64,000 nucleotides of DNA from Rheinheimera pacifica (GCF_900108485.1 NZ_FNXF01000003.1:345576-409575); one strand, 5' to 3'. Shown: positions 35,712 to 45,419, numbered from the stretch's first letter. A program made the numbers and translations. Notes: generated by a model not told the origin, from the letters alone.

Positions 35712-35772
35712 GAAGTTCTCCTGAAAAAGCTGTCGGCTAAAAAGTTGTTCCAGAGCCTACACCAAATTTACG

Positions 35773-35788
35773 TTTACGCCAACGTCAA
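35773..35788. promoter_or_regulatory. LiuR-like operator, ivdA side
   Basis: The 16-bp site TTTACGCCAACGTCAA lies 62 bp upstream of the ivdA start. It fits the partly palindromic TTTACGTnAACGTAAA-type pattern I recall for gammaproteobacterial LiuR. On the minus strand it includes TTGACG, a -35-like box, so repression by blocking polymerase is plausible. Confidence 0.55.
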
Positions 35789-35834
35789 CCACCTAACACT
35801 ATGGTAGTGTGCACCGCTTTTGGTTCAGCAAAGT

Positions 35835-35852
35835 GTACAGTCTGACCAGTAC
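35835..35852. promoter_or_regulatory. Possible FadR-like site
   Basis: On the minus strand the 18 bp read GTACTGGTCAGACTGTAC. The core CTGGTCAGAC agrees with the E. coli FadR pattern CTGGTCnGAC. This would link branched-chain breakdown to fatty-acid control. One site seen by eye; could be chance. Confidence 0.3.
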
Positions 35853-35883
35853 AAACTGGCATTTTAGCTTTACAAACACGGCA

Positions 35884-35915
35884 AAAATGGCCATTTTGCC
35901 AACTTGGCGCCAAGT
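35884..35915. promoter_or_regulatory. Two perfect palindromes in the ivdA-liuR control region
   Basis: AAAATGGCCATTTT (35884-35897) and ACTTGGCGCCAAGT (35902-35915) are perfect 14-bp palindromes five bases apart, in the middle of the divergent control region. They look like binding sites for one or two dimeric regulators but match no site I can name. Confidence 0.45.
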
Positions 35916-35922
35916 CATCAGC

Positions 35923-35951
35923 TTTACCTTTACGTAAACTTCACTTATATT
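35923..35951 (+). promoter_or_regulatory. liuR promoter overlapping a LiuR-like operator
   Basis: TTTACC (35923-35928) and TATATT (35946-35951) are 17 bp apart and fit a sigma-70 promoter. The 16-bp site TTTACCTTTACGTAAA (35923-35938) covers the -35 box and matches the LiuR-type half-site pattern. This suggests autoregulation of the liuRABCDE operon. Confidence 0.6.
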
Positions 35952-35976
35952 GACTGCGTTTTCGGGGAAGGCGGAT

Positions 35977-36387
35977 ATGACAGAAAAAGAAGAAAAAACA
36001 TATAGCATCAGCGAACTGGCCAAAGAGTTTGATATTACCACCCGTAGTATCCGCTTTTATGAAGATCAGGGGCTGATCACGCCTTTACGTAACGGCCAAA
36101 CCCGTATTTACAGCAAGCGCGACCGGGTGCGGTTAAAGCTGATTTTACGCGGCAAACGCCTCGGTTTTAGCCTGGCCGAAACCGGCCAACTGTTTGAACT
36201 GTACGACGCAGATAAAAGCAGCGTCACCCAATTAAGTACCATGCTGAAGCTGATAGAGCTGAAAAAAGCCGAGCTGCATCAGCAATTGGACGATATCAAA
36301 GTTGTGCTGATGGAGCTGGTAACAGTAGAGAAACGTTGCCGCGACACCTTAGCCGACGCCAAACAACATAAAACCGGCCTGAATTAA
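35977..36387 (+). CDS. liuR: MerR-family regulator LiuR
   Basis: 136 residues from the ATG nine bases after GGGGAAGG; the open frame begins nine codons earlier at a TTG. The MerR winged helix is at the N terminus (YSISELAKEFDITTRSIRFYEDQGLITPLR), followed by RDRVRLKLILRGKRLGFSLAE and a dimerisation coiled coil rich in Leu, Glu and Lys. LiuR proteins control branched-chain amino acid degradation genes in many proteobacteria. It is directly upstream of liuA and divergent from ivdA, so it probably controls both arms. Confidence 0.9.
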   Translation: MTEKEEKTYSISELAKEFDITTRSIRFYEDQGLITPLRNGQTRIYSKRDRVRLKLILRGKRLGFSLAETGQLFELYDADKSSVTQLSTMLKLIELKKAELHQQLDDIKVVLMELVTVEKRCRDTLADAKQHKTGLN

Positions 36388-36426
36388 TACAGCGCCGGTT
36401 AAAAGACATAGCAAACGGGGATCAAC

Positions 36427-37596
36427 ATGATTAGTAGTTATAAAGGGCTTAATTTCGATTTAGGCGAAACGGTAGATATGATCCGCGAGCAGGTTAACGC
36501 CTTTGCCCGCGAAGAAATCGCGCCGCGCGCCGCCCATATTGACGAGAAAAACGAGTTCCCGAATGAGCTGTGGCGCAAATTCGGTGACCTGGGCCTGCTG
36601 GGCATTACCGTAGATGAAAAATACGGCGGCACGGGCCTTGGCTATTTAGAGCACGTAGTAGCACTGGAAGAAATCAGCCGCGCTTCAGCCTCTGTTGGCT
36701 TATCGTACGGTGCACATTCCAACCTGTGTGTAAACCAGATTTTCCGCAACGGCACTGAAGCGCAGAAGATGAAATATCTGCCGAAACTATGCTCAGGCGA
36801 GCATATCGGTGCGCTGGCGATGAGTGAGCCGAACGCCGGTTCAGACGTAGTCAGCATGAAGCTGCGCGCTGAGAAGCAAGGCGATAAGTACATTTTAAAC
36901 GGTAATAAAATGTGGATCACCAACGGCCCGGATGCACACACTTATGTGATTTACGCCAAAACCGATATTAACGCCGGCTCTAAGGGCATTACTGCCTTTA
37001 TTGTTGAGCGCGGCACTAAAGGCTTTAGCACGGCGCAAAAGCTGGACAAGCTGGGTATGCGCGGCTCAAACACTTGTGAGCTGGTGTTTGAAGATTGCGA
37101 AGTACCGGAAGAAAACGTGCTGGGCCAAATCGGCGGTGGCGTTAAAGTATTAATGAGTGGCCTCGACTACGAGCGCGTGGTGTTATCCGCTGGCCCACTC
37201 GGCATTATGCAGGCCTGTATGGACGTGGTAGTGCCGTATATTCACGACCGTAAACAGTTTGGCCAGTCTATCGGTGAATTCCAGCTGGTACAGGGCAAAC
37301 TGGCCGATATGTACACCCAAATGAATGCAGCGAAATCTTACGTTTACACAGTAGCTAAAGCCTGTGATCGTGGCGAAACCACACGTAAAGATGCGGCAGC
37401 GGTTATTCTGTACTCGGCAGAGCTGGCGACCAAGATGGCGCTGGATGCGATTCAGCTGCTGGGTGGTAATGGTTATATCAACGAGTACCCTACCGGGCGC
37501 TTACTGCGCGATGCCAAGTTGTATGAAATTGGCGCCGGTACCTCGGAAATCCGCCGTATGCTGATTGGCCGGGAATTGTTTACCGAATCAAACTAA
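36427..37596 (+). CDS. liuA: Isovaleryl-CoA dehydrogenase
   Basis: 389 residues, acyl-CoA dehydrogenase fold. The C-terminal position that holds the catalytic Glu in most family members reads GAGTSEIRR, without that Glu, while [17 protein letters not shown] carries the Glu used by isovaleryl-CoA dehydrogenases; this pair identifies the enzyme. [18 protein letters not shown] and MWITNGPDA contact FAD. It makes 3-methylcrotonyl-CoA, the first committed step of leucine breakdown after the branched-chain dehydrogenase. The ATG lies in a short 39-bp gap after liuR with GGGG upstream. Confidence 0.94.
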   Translation: MISSYKGLNFDLGETVDMIREQVNAFAREEIAPRAAHIDEKNEFPNELWRKFGDLGLLGITVDEKYGGTGLGYLEHVVALEEISRASASVGLSYGAHSNLCVNQIFRNGTEAQKMKYLPKLCSGEHIGALAMSEPNAGSDVVSMKLRAEKQGDKYILNGNKMWITNGPDAHTYVIYAKTDINAGSKGITAFIVERGTKGFSTAQKLDKLGMRGSNTCELVFEDCEVPEENVLGQIGGGVKVLMSGLDYERVVLSAGPLGIMQACMDVVVPYIHDRKQFGQSIGEFQLVQGKLADMYTQMNAAKSYVYTVAKACDRGETTRKDAAAVILYSAELATKMALDAIQLLGGNGYINEYPTGRLLRDAKLYEIGAGTSEIRRMLIGRELFTESN

Positions 37597-37628
37597 GGTT
37601 TAAAGGCGAAACTCGGGTGGAAGCGGCT

Positions 37629-37709
37629 GCTTCCACCGTAACAACACGCAGACCCGCGAATTTCTCCCAAATTCACTCCTGATCGTCTGCTTAGTTGTTC
37701 CGGTTCCGC
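37629..37709 (+). repeat. Inverted-repeat element family 2, half copy (D half)
   Basis: About 80 bp from GCTTCCACCGTAACAACACG to TTAGTTGTTCCGGTTCCGC, matching the D half of the full copies. At its left edge GGTGGAAGC-GGCT-GCTTCCACC (37616-37637) is a perfect 9-bp stem. It starts 32 bp after the liuA stop. Confidence 0.78.
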
Positions 37710-37749
37710 ACCGCCAATATAGCCGTAACTAAATAGAAAGTTGAATGAG

Positions 37750-37954
37750 GCGAAGCGCGTAACAGATTTAACTAAACGAGCGATCAAAAGTGAGCCGGGG
37801 AGCGGCGAACGGGCGAGTGTGTTAAATGTGTGAAAGCAGCGAAGCCGTGAATCTAAGTCCGGTGCAGGCCAAAGCTTCCACCGTAACAACACGCAGACCC
37901 GCTCGGATCTCCCATCCTCGCTCTTGATCGTCTGCTTAGTTGTTCCGGTTCCGC
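37750..37954 (+). repeat. Inverted-repeat element family 2, full copy Y
   Basis: A 205-bp element in the liuA-liuB gap, in inverted orientation to copy X at 34311-34508. Left arm AACAGATTTAACTAAACGAG then CGATCAAAAGTGAG; right arm CTCTTGATCGTCTGCTTAGT then TGTTCCGGTTCCGC. With the half copy just before it, this gap (391 bp) is almost wholly made of family 2 sequence. Confidence 0.82.
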
Positions 37955-37988
37955 TTTGTCTAACCAGCTCTGGTATAAGGTGACTTAA

Positions 37989-39596
37989 GTGACCAGAATT
38001 ACCTCCAAAATAAACCCTCGCGCTGAGGACTTTCAGAAAAACGCCGCCGCCATGCAGGCCGTGGTCGATGATCTGAACAGCAAAGTACAGCAAATTAAAC
38101 TCGGTGGCGGCGAAGCGTTAATTGCCCGCCATACCGCCCGTGGCAAACTCTTTGTGCGTGACCGTATCCAAAAATTATTGGACCCTGGCTCACCGTTTTT
38201 AGAAGTTGGCCAGTTTGCCGGTTGGGAATGCTACGACGATTACGTACCCAGCGCCGGTGTGGTAGCCGGTATCGGCCGCGTTAGCGGTGTCGAGTGCATG
38301 ATTGTCGCCAATGACGCCACGGTAAAAGGCGGTACTTACTACCCGCTAACGGTGAAAAAGCACCTGCGCGCGCAGGAAATAGCCGAGCGCTGCCACCTGC
38401 CGTGTATTTATCTGGTCGACTCCGGCGGTGCTAACCTGCCCCGCCAGGACGATGTATTCCCCGACAAACTGCACTTTGGCCGTATTTTCTTTAACCAGGC
38501 CAATATGTCAGCCAAAGGCATTCCGCAAATTGCCGTGGTAATGGGCCTCTGTACTGCCGGTGGCGCCTATGTGCCGGCAATGGCCGATGAAAGCATTATT
38601 GTTAAAGAGCAAGGCACTATCTTTTTAGCTGGCCCGCCGCTGGTAAAAGCAGCTACCGGTGAAGAAGTATCCGCCGAGGAGCTGGGCGGTGCCGATGTGC
38701 ACTGTAAAATCTCCGGCGTAGCCGATCACTATGCGTTAAACGATGAACATGCGCTGCAACTGGCGCGTAATGCAGTAAGCCGCCTTAACCGCCCTGCCCC
38801 GCAAGCTATGGATGTTAAAGCGCCGCAAGAGCCACTGTATGACGCCAAAGAGCTGTACGGTGTGGTTGGCACAGACCTGCGCAAGCCGTTTGATGTAAAA
38901 GAAGTGATAGCCCGTATTGTTGACGGCTCAGACTTTGATGAATTTAAGCAATATTATGGCGCCACCCTGGTGTGTGGCTTTGCACGCATCTTCGGCTATC
39001 CGGTAGGCATTGTCGCCAATAACGGGATACTGTTTTCAGAGTCGGCGCAAAAAGGCGCGCACTTTATTGAGTTGTGCGCTCAGCGCAAAATTCCGCTGCT
39101 GTTTTTGCAAAATATTACCGGCTTTATGGTAGGTAAAAAATACGAAGCCGAAGGCATTGCTAAGCACGGCGCTAAAATGGTAATGGCGGTAAGCTGTGCT
39201 AAGGTGCCGAAATTTACCGTGCTGATTGGCGGCAGCTACGGCGCCGGCAACTACGGCATGTGTGGCCGCGCCTATGACCCGACCATGATGTGGATGTGGC
39301 CTAATGCGCGTATTTCGGTAATGGGTGGTGAGCAAGCTGCCGGCGTTATGGCGCAGGTCACTAAAGATGGCCTGGCGCGTAAGGGCGAAACCCTGTCTGC
39401 GGAAGCAGAAAAAGCGCTGAAGCAGCCGATTATTGAGCAATATGAAAAACAGGGCCATCCGTACTATGCCAGTGGCCGCTTGTGGGATGACGGTATTATC
39501 GACCCGGCACAAACGCGGATGACAGTAGGCCTGGCGTTAGCCGCCGCGCTGAATGCACCGATTGAAGAAAGCCGTTTTGGCGTGTTCCGGATGTGA
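37989..39596 (+). CDS. liuB: Methylcrotonyl-CoA carboxylase, carboxyltransferase (beta) subunit
   Basis: 535 residues from a GTG with AAGGTGA five bases upstream. Carboxyltransferase marks: [59 protein letters not shown], the [17 protein letters not shown] segment and [28 protein letters not shown] and the length point to methylcrotonyl-CoA rather than propionyl-CoA carboxylase. With LiuD it carboxylates 3-methylcrotonyl-CoA using biotin. Separated from liuA by element family 2. Confidence 0.94.
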   Translation: MTRITSKINPRAEDFQKNAAAMQAVVDDLNSKVQQIKLGGGEALIARHTARGKLFVRDRIQKLLDPGSPFLEVGQFAGWECYDDYVPSAGVVAGIGRVSGVECMIVANDATVKGGTYYPLTVKKHLRAQEIAERCHLPCIYLVDSGGANLPRQDDVFPDKLHFGRIFFNQANMSAKGIPQIAVVMGLCTAGGAYVPAMADESIIVKEQGTIFLAGPPLVKAATGEEVSAEELGGADVHCKISGVADHYALNDEHALQLARNAVSRLNRPAPQAMDVKAPQEPLYDAKELYGVVGTDLRKPFDVKEVIARIVDGSDFDEFKQYYGATLVCGFARIFGYPVGIVANNGILFSESAQKGAHFIELCAQRKIPLLFLQNITGFMVGKKYEAEGIAKHGAKMVMAVSCAKVPKFTVLIGGSYGAGNYGMCGRAYDPTMMWMWPNARISVMGGEQAAGVMAQVTKDGLARKGETLSAEAEKALKQPIIEQYEKQGHPYYASGRLWDDGIIDPAQTRMTVGLALAAALNAPIEESRFGVFRM

Positions 39597-39611
39597 CACA
39601 CTATGATGCAG

Positions 39612-39852
39612 ACAACCGCAATCGCTCCGTACAACTTTGTCAGAACACGCCGTGAATACATCCCTGTAGGCTCGTGTTTTTCGTCCCTGAAAAACACGGT
39701 TCTGAGCAAAGTGCACTGCGCGTTTGCTGCATCGGATATGAAGCGGGTGCGGATGTGATTTTTTCGGCGACCGTTGGAGGCCATGGATGGCCGGAATCGA
39801 GCCCCAGGGATGGTTTATGGCGTGTCGCAGAAAAAACTTCACGCAGCAACCG
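39612..39852 (+). repeat. Inverted-repeat element family 1, full copy 2
   Basis: Occupies the liuB-liuC gap. Core 39642-39829 runs from AGAACACGCCGTGAATACAT to TGGTTTATGGCGTGTCGC. With both flanks the inverted arms reach about 50 bp; each contains CATCCCTG followed by GGCTCG. The 9-bp stem hairpin GTGTTTTTC/GAAAAACAC is inside. Orientation is opposite to copies 1 and 3. Confidence 0.82.
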
Positions 39853-39903
39853 CGATTTCGAAGAAATGCAGTCTCAAGTTGCATTAACACTTTCGGAGAT
39901 AAG

Positions 39904-40704
39904 ATGAACCAGGTTTACACAGAAGTCAGTATCGACCCGCGCGGCGTAGCCACCCTAACGCTAAACCGCCCCGAGATGCACAACGCCTTTGACGATGCGA
40001 TGATAGCCGAGCTTATCGCCGTGCTAAAAGACTTAGCCAATAACGACAGCGTGCGGGTGTTAGTACTAACCGCCAACGGCAAAAACTTCTCTGCCGGTGC
40101 CGATTTAAACTGGATGCGCTCAATGGCGCAAAAAAACTACCAGCAAAATTTAAACGATGCCAGCGAACTGGCCACCTTAATGCACCGGCTGGATAAATTC
40201 CCCAAGCCAACTATTGCGCTGGTAAAAGGTGCCGCCTTTGGTGGTGCTTTAGGTTTAGTCGCCTGCTGCGATATCGCCATTGCCGAAGAGAATGCCAGCT
40301 TTTGTTTAAGTGAAGTGCGCATCGGTTTAATACCAGCCGTGATCAGCCCTTATGTGATGCGCGCCATTGGCGAGCGTGAAAGCCGGCGCTATTTTTTAAC
40401 TGCAGAGCGTTTTATGGCGCCCAAAGCCAAACAGCTTGGCCTGCTGCATGAAGTGGTCAGCGAAGGTGAGTTAAACGATAGCCTTGAGACTTTTGTAAAC
40501 ACCCTGCTGCAAAACAGCCCGGCTGCACTAACCGCCGCTAAATCGCTTATTCACAATATTTATAACCGTAAAATCAGCAATAACGTCATCGCCCATACCG
40601 AGCAGTCCATTGCTGAAATCCGAGTATCGCCTGAAGGTCAGGAAGGTTTAACGGCGTTTTTAGAAAAACGTAAACCGGCCTGGCTTGGCAAGGAAGACGC
40701 ATAA
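39904..40704 (+). CDS. liuC: Methylglutaconyl-CoA hydratase
   Basis: 266 residues from the ATG with CGGAGA eight bases upstream; the longer open frame reads into the repeat element and is rejected. Crotonase motifs: VLVLTANGKNFSAGADLNWM, VKGAAFGGALGLVACCDIAI, and FCLSEVRIGLIPAVISPYV. It hydrates 3-methylglutaconyl-CoA to HMG-CoA in leucine degradation, given its place between the two carboxylase genes. Its stop overlaps the liuD start by one base. Confidence 0.92.
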   Translation: MNQVYTEVSIDPRGVATLTLNRPEMHNAFDDAMIAELIAVLKDLANNDSVRVLVLTANGKNFSAGADLNWMRSMAQKNYQQNLNDASELATLMHRLDKFPKPTIALVKGAAFGGALGLVACCDIAIAEENASFCLSEVRIGLIPAVISPYVMRAIGERESRRYFLTAERFMAPKAKQLGLLHEVVSEGELNDSLETFVNTLLQNSPAALTAAKSLIHNIYNRKISNNVIAHTEQSIAEIRVSPEGQEGLTAFLEKRKPAWLGKEDA

Positions 40705-42689
40705 TGTTTCGTAAAATATTAATCGCCAACCGTGGCGAAATTGCCTGTCGTGTTATCGACACTGCGCATAAACTCGGTATCCGCTGCGTGGCGGTGTATT
40801 CTGAAGCCGACGCCAATGCCCGCCATGTACGCATGGCCGATGAAGCCTATTTGTTAGGCCCGGCACCGAGCAAAGACTCTTATCTGCGTGCGGATAAAAT
40901 TATCGCCATCGCCAAACAAAGCGGTGCCCAAGCGATTCACCCGGGCTACGGCTTTTTATCGGAAAACGAAAGCTTTGCTAAAGCCTGTGATGAGGCCGGC
41001 GTAGTGTTTATCGGCCCGCCGGTCGGTGCTATCACTGCGATGGGCTCAAAAAGCGCGGCCAAAGATATTATGGCCAAAGCCGGAGTGCCGCTGGTGCCCG
41101 GCTACCATGGCGATGATCAAAGCGATGCGCTGTTAAGCACCGAATCAGAGCGTATCGGCTACCCGCAGTTGCTAAAAGCCGCTTATGGCGGCGGCGGTAA
41201 AGGCATGCGCGTGGTGTGGAAAAAAGCAGAATTTGCTGATGCCTTAGCCAGCGCGCGGCGTGAAGCCAAAGCCGGCTTTGGCAATGACAAAATGCTGATT
41301 GAGCGCTATTTAACCAAGCCGCGCCATATTGAAATTCAGGTCTTTGCCGACAACCACGGCAATGCCGTATACCTGGCCGAGCGCGATTGCTCTATTCAGC
41401 GCCGGCACCAGAAAGTGATTGAAGAAGCGCCGGCACCGAATTTCAGCAGCGAACAGCGCAAAGCCATGGGCGAAGCGGCAGTAAAAGCGGCCAAAGCCAT
41501 CGATTATCGCGGCGCCGGTACGGTGGAGTTTCTGTTCGACGAAGACGGTTCGTTCTACTTTATGGAAATGAACACCCGGCTACAGGTAGAACACCCGGTT
41601 ACCGAGATGATCACCGGACAGGACTTAGTTAAATGGCAGCTGCTGGTCGCCGCCGGTGAAAAACTGCCGCTGGCGCAGGACGATATTCAGCTGGATGGCC
41701 ATGCCATTGAAGTGCGGGTGTATGCTGAAGATCCGGATCACGATTTCCTGCCGCAAACCGGCAAGCTGACGTATTTGCGCCAGCCTGAAGCTAACCGCCA
41801 TGTGCGGGTAGATACCGGCGTGGTGGAAAACGATGAAGTATCGCCGTTTTACGATCCGATGATCGCCAAGTTAATCGTCTGGGATGAAAGCCGCGACCGC
41901 GCCATCGCCCGCATGTTACGTGCACTGGACGATTACCGTATTGCCGGCGTTACCACCAACTTAGGCTTTTTAACTAGCCTCACCGAGCACCCGGCGTTTA
42001 AAGCGGCCGAGCTTGATACCAACTTTATTAACCAGCACCAGCACACGCTGTTTGCACCAGCCAACAAAGAAAACAATCAAGCGCTGGTGCTGGCAGCTCT
42101 TTATATATTGCAGCAGCAAAAAGCGCCGCAAACTTCGTGTAACAGTTTCAGCCCGTGGCAATTCAGCCATGGCTGGCGGATGAACGAAACACCGACTGTC
42201 GAAATTGCGCTGCAACACGGCGAGCATAAAACGCTGTTAAAAGTGCAGCAACTGCAGCAGCACTATGTGATTGATGTTGAAGGCCAGCAGCTTTGCTGCA
42301 CGGCAGAGCTAAACGGCGATGAGCTAAGCGCAGTACTGGGCGATCATCGCACTAAGGTGCGGGTAAGCCGCTATGCTGACACCATTAGCGTGTTTATTAA
42401 ACATCAGCGTTATGACTTTATCTACCAAACTGAAGTAACCACTGAAGTGGAAGGCGCCGATCACGCCGGCAGCTTAACCGCACCAATGAACGGCACTATT
42501 GTCGCGGTGATGGCCAAAGCAGGTAGCACTGTTAACGCCGGTGATACCCTGGTGATTATGGAGGCGATGAAAATGGAATACAGCATTAAAGCACCGAAAA
42601 ACGGTGTCGTTAATGAAGTATTCTATGCCGCCGGCGACCTGGTAAAAGACGGCGCCGAGCTGGTTGACTTTACCCCGGAGGAAGCATGA
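40704..42689 (+). CDS. liuD: Methylcrotonyl-CoA carboxylase, biotin-containing (alpha) subunit
   Basis: 661 residues. Biotin carboxylase domain at about 1-450 ([29 protein letters not shown], the Gly-rich ATP loop [33 protein letters not shown]), then a linker domain and a biotinyl domain at the end with EAMKMEY; the biotinylated residue is Lys623. It charges biotin with bicarbonate and ATP and hands it to LiuB. Overlaps liuE by 4 bp. Confidence 0.95.
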   Translation: MFRKILIANRGEIACRVIDTAHKLGIRCVAVYSEADANARHVRMADEAYLLGPAPSKDSYLRADKIIAIAKQSGAQAIHPGYGFLSENESFAKACDEAGVVFIGPPVGAITAMGSKSAAKDIMAKAGVPLVPGYHGDDQSDALLSTESERIGYPQLLKAAYGGGGKGMRVVWKKAEFADALASARREAKAGFGNDKMLIERYLTKPRHIEIQVFADNHGNAVYLAERDCSIQRRHQKVIEEAPAPNFSSEQRKAMGEAAVKAAKAIDYRGAGTVEFLFDEDGSFYFMEMNTRLQVEHPVTEMITGQDLVKWQLLVAAGEKLPLAQDDIQLDGHAIEVRVYAEDPDHDFLPQTGKLTYLRQPEANRHVRVDTGVVENDEVSPFYDPMIAKLIVWDESRDRAIARMLRALDDYRIAGVTTNLGFLTSLTEHPAFKAAELDTNFINQHQHTLFAPANKENNQALVLAALYILQQQKAPQTSCNSFSPWQFSHGWRMNETPTVEIALQHGEHKTLLKVQQLQQHYVIDVEGQQLCCTAELNGDELSAVLGDHRTKVRVSRYADTISVFIKHQRYDFIYQTEVTTEVEGADHAGSLTAPMNGTIVAVMAKAGSTVNAGDTLVIMEAMKMEYSIKAPKNGVVNEVFYAAGDLVKDGAELVDFTPEEA

Positions 42690-43600
42690 GTTTTCCCAAA
42701 AGTGTTCGCATAGTGGAAGTTGGCCCGCGTGATGGCCTGCAAAACGAAGCTGCAGTCGCCACCAGCGATAAAATTGCGCTGATTGATATGCTAACCGCAG
42801 CAGGCCACAGCTATATCGAAAGCGGTGCCTTTGTTTCACCCAAGTGGGTGCCGCAAATGGCGGATTCTGCACAGGTGTTTGCCGATATCAGCCGTAAAGC
42901 CGGCGTTACCTACGCCGCCCTTACACCCAATTTAAAAGGCTATGAAGCCGCCAAAGCCGCCGGTGCTACTGAAGTGGCGATTTTCGGCGCAGCGTCAGAA
43001 GCATTCAGCCAGAAAAACATTAATTGCAGCATCGCAGAGAGTTTGGAACGTTTTGCCCCTGTGGTAGAAGCGGCCAAAGCAGACGGCATCAAAGTACGCG
43101 GCTACGTGTCATGCGTGGTGGGCTGCCCCTATCAGGGCGATGTGGCCCCCACCGAAGTGGCATTAGTGGCTAAGGCGCTGCTGGAGATGGGCTGCTATGA
43201 GATCTCACTGGGCGATACCATAGGCGTTGGCACACCGGATAAGGTCAATGCGATGCTGGATGCAGTGCTTTCCATGGTGCCGGCAGATAAACTGGCGGTG
43301 CATTTTCATGACACTTACGGCCAAGCGTTAACCAATATTTACGTCGCACTAAACCGCGGTATTACTGTTATTGACAGCGCAGTGGCCGGTCTTGGCGGTT
43401 GTCCTTACGCCGCGGGTGCGTCAGGCAATGTTGCCACTGAAGATGTGGTGTATTTACTTAACGGTCTTGGTATTTCCCACGGTATCGATTTAACTGCGCT
43501 GGCAAAGGCTGGCTGGTTTATTACCGACAAGCTGGGGAAGCAGCCTAGTTCTAAAGTAGGATTGGCGCTAAAGGCCAAGTGCACGCAAACTAAGGCTTAA
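42686..43600 (+). CDS. liuE: Hydroxymethylglutaryl-CoA lyase
   Basis: 304 residues. [32 protein letters not shown], the metal-binding [12 protein letters not shown] and [20 protein letters not shown], which has the catalytic cysteine, are all present. It splits HMG-CoA to acetyl-CoA and acetoacetate, ending the leucine branch. Acetoacetate is then activated by the CoA-transferase encoded next. Confidence 0.95.
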   Translation: MSFPKSVRIVEVGPRDGLQNEAAVATSDKIALIDMLTAAGHSYIESGAFVSPKWVPQMADSAQVFADISRKAGVTYAALTPNLKGYEAAKAAGATEVAIFGAASEAFSQKNINCSIAESLERFAPVVEAAKADGIKVRGYVSCVVGCPYQGDVAPTEVALVAKALLEMGCYEISLGDTIGVGTPDKVNAMLDAVLSMVPADKLAVHFHDTYGQALTNIYVALNRGITVIDSAVAGLGGCPYAAGASGNVATEDVVYLLNGLGISHGIDLTALAKAGWFITDKLGKQPSSKVGLALKAKCTQTKA

Positions 43601-43621
43601 TATCAAGATAGGTTGCAGCAT

Positions 43622-43945
43622 CCCGGCAATTGCTGCGTGTATTTTTTCTGCGACACGCCGTAAACCCATCCCTGGGGGCTCGATTATGAACTTCGTCCAT
43701 GAAGTTCACCCTTCGGGCCCGCGAGGCGGTTCAAATTCGTTCCTGACGAATTTGTCTGCCCATCCAGGGCTGCAACGGTCGCTGAAAAAAACACATCCGC
43801 ACTTGCCTGTTTCATCTGAGCAGGTAAGCGCGCAGTACACTTTGACCGGAACCGTGTTTTTCAGGGACGAAAAACACGAGCCTACAGGGAGGTATTTACG
43901 GCGTGTTCCGGCAAAGTTGTACGGAGTGATTACCGTCAAATTAAC
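43622..43945 (+). repeat. Inverted-repeat element family 1, full copy 3 with insertion
   Basis: Fills most of the 389-bp liuE-liuF gap. Core 43650-43910 begins GCGACACGCCGTAAACCCAT and ends GGTATTTACGGCGTGTTCCG. The A half is interrupted by extra sequence (about 43687-43765) that itself folds: GAACTTCGTCCATGAAGTTC and CAAATTCGTTCCTGACGAATTTG-type hairpins. The B half with GTGTTTTTC/GAAAAACAC is intact. Longest copy of the family in the window. Confidence 0.8.
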
Positions 43946-43989
43946 ATTAAGTTTTCGCTTATAGTTCAGCAAAGAACAGAGGACAACAA

Positions 43990-44691
43990 ATGGCAGGGTT
44001 TAATAAAGTCGTAAATAGCTACGAAGACGCCATGGCAGGCCTGCAGGACGGCATGACCGTTATTGCCGGTGGCTTTGGCTTATGCGGTATTCCGGAAGGC
44101 TTAATTGCTCAGATCAAAAAAATGAAAACCAAAGATTTAACCGTGGTATCAAACAACTGCGGTGTAGACGGCTTTGGTTTGGGTATTTTGCTCGAAGATC
44201 GGCAAATTAAAAAAATGGTTGCCTCTTATGTAGGTGAAAACGCCCTGTTTGAAAAACAACTGCTCAGCGGCGAGCTGGAAGTGGAATTAACACCACAAGG
44301 CACCCTGGCCGAGAAAATGCGCGCCGGCGGTGCTGGTATACCGGCATTTTTCACTGCAACAGGTTATGGCACCCCGGTAGCTGAAGGCAAAGAAACCCGC
44401 GAGATTAACGGCCGTCACTATGTACTGGAGCCGGCGATTACCGGTGATTTTGCCATAGTGCGCGCCTGGAAAGCTGACCGTTACGGCAACCTGGTATTTC
44501 GCCACACCTCAATGAACTTCAACCCGATGGCTGCTACGGCCGGTAAAATTACCGTGGCTGAAGTAGAAGAAATAGTCGAGCCTGGCGAGCTGGAGCCGTC
44601 ACAAATTCACACCCCGGGTATTTACGTACAGCGCGTGATCAAAGGCAACTTTGAAAAACGCATTGAACGTCGTATGGTCCGTCAAGGTTAA
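43990..44691 (+). CDS. liuF: 3-oxoacid CoA-transferase subunit A
   Basis: 233 residues. [20 protein letters not shown], the [15 protein letters not shown] segment and [21 protein letters not shown] are family marks of succinyl-CoA:3-oxoacid CoA-transferase subunit A. With LiuG it moves CoA from succinyl-CoA to acetoacetate. In Shewanella these two subunits take the liuFG positions, as here. Ribosome site AGAGGA is eight bases before ATG. Confidence 0.92.
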   Translation: MAGFNKVVNSYEDAMAGLQDGMTVIAGGFGLCGIPEGLIAQIKKMKTKDLTVVSNNCGVDGFGLGILLEDRQIKKMVASYVGENALFEKQLLSGELEVELTPQGTLAEKMRAGGAGIPAFFTATGYGTPVAEGKETREINGRHYVLEPAITGDFAIVRAWKADRYGNLVFRHTSMNFNPMAATAGKITVAEVEEIVEPGELEPSQIHTPGIYVQRVIKGNFEKRIERRMVRQG

Positions 44692-44701
44692 GGAGGCAAC
44701 A

Positions 44702-45361
44702 ATGGCTTTATCTCGTGAACAGGTTGCCATGCGCGTCGCGCAGGAGCTGCAGGACGGTTACTACGTTAATTTAGGTATCGGTATCCCTACGCTGGTGGCG
44801 AACTATGTGCCGGCCGGCATAGAAGTAATGCTGCAATCAGAAAACGGCCTGCTCGGTATGGGCCCCTACCCGACGGAAGCGGAAATTGACGCCGATATGA
44901 TTAACGCCGGCAAAGAAACCGTTACCGCCATCAAGGGCGCAGCTATTTTCAGCTCGGCTGAAAGCTTTGCCATGATCCGCGGCGGCCATGTCGATTTAAC
45001 CGTACTGGGCGCTTTTGAAGTGGATCAAAACGGCAATATCGCCAGCTGGATGATCCCGGGCAAACTGGTTAAAGGTATGGGCGGTGCCATGGACTTAGTC
45101 GCCGGCGCACAGAATATTGTCGTTACCATGACGCATGCCGACAAATACGGCAACAGCAAGCTGCTGGAAAGCTGCACCCTGCCGCTAACCGGGGTGGGCT
45201 GTGTAAAGAAAATCGTTACCGACTTAGCCGTACTGGAAGTACGTAACGGCGCTTTCCACTTATTGGAGCGCGCACCGGGTATTTCAGTCGACGAAATCAA
45301 ACAGAAAACCGCAGGTAAACTGGTTATCGAAGGCGATGTGCCGGAGATGGTGTTTAACTAA
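44702..45361 (+). CDS. liuG: 3-oxoacid CoA-transferase subunit B
   Basis: 219 residues from the ATG with AAGGAGG upstream; an overlapping upstream start is rejected. The catalytic Glu is in [42 protein letters not shown] and [11 protein letters not shown] follow the family. It forms the glutamyl-CoA intermediate of acetoacetate activation. Last gene of the liu arm; an inverted-repeat terminator follows. Confidence 0.93.
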   Translation: MALSREQVAMRVAQELQDGYYVNLGIGIPTLVANYVPAGIEVMLQSENGLLGMGPYPTEAEIDADMINAGKETVTAIKGAAIFSSAESFAMIRGGHVDLTVLGAFEVDQNGNIASWMIPGKLVKGMGGAMDLVAGAQNIVVTMTHADKYGNSKLLESCTLPLTGVGCVKKIVTDLAVLEVRNGAFHLLERAPGISVDEIKQKTAGKLVIEGDVPEMVFN

Positions 45362-45380
45362 ACTGTCGGTTTAATCTATT

Positions 45381-45419
45381 AAGGGCGCCATGATCGCATG
45401 ATCTTAGCGCTCTTTTTTT
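45381..45419 (+). terminator. Terminator of the liu operon
   Basis: Imperfect hairpin with arms AAGGGCGC/GCGCTCTT and an inner ATGATC/GATCT pairing, followed by a run of seven T. Lies 20 bp after the liuG stop. Confidence 0.75.

Noticed and set aside
39036..39784. Reverse-strand frames of 106-158 codons at the end of liuB
   Set aside because: Overlap the conserved carboxyltransferase domain and then run into the repeat element; no motif support.
39640..39849. Reverse-strand open frame giving a peptide with GLDSGHPWPPTV
   Set aside because: The frame lies in inverted-repeat element family 1; nearly the same peptide appears at 32516-32824 from another copy. It has no ribosome site and is a product of the repeat.
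43706..43972. Open frames on both strands in the liuE-liuF gap
   Set aside because: They read through element family 1 copy 3 and overlap each other; no supported start.
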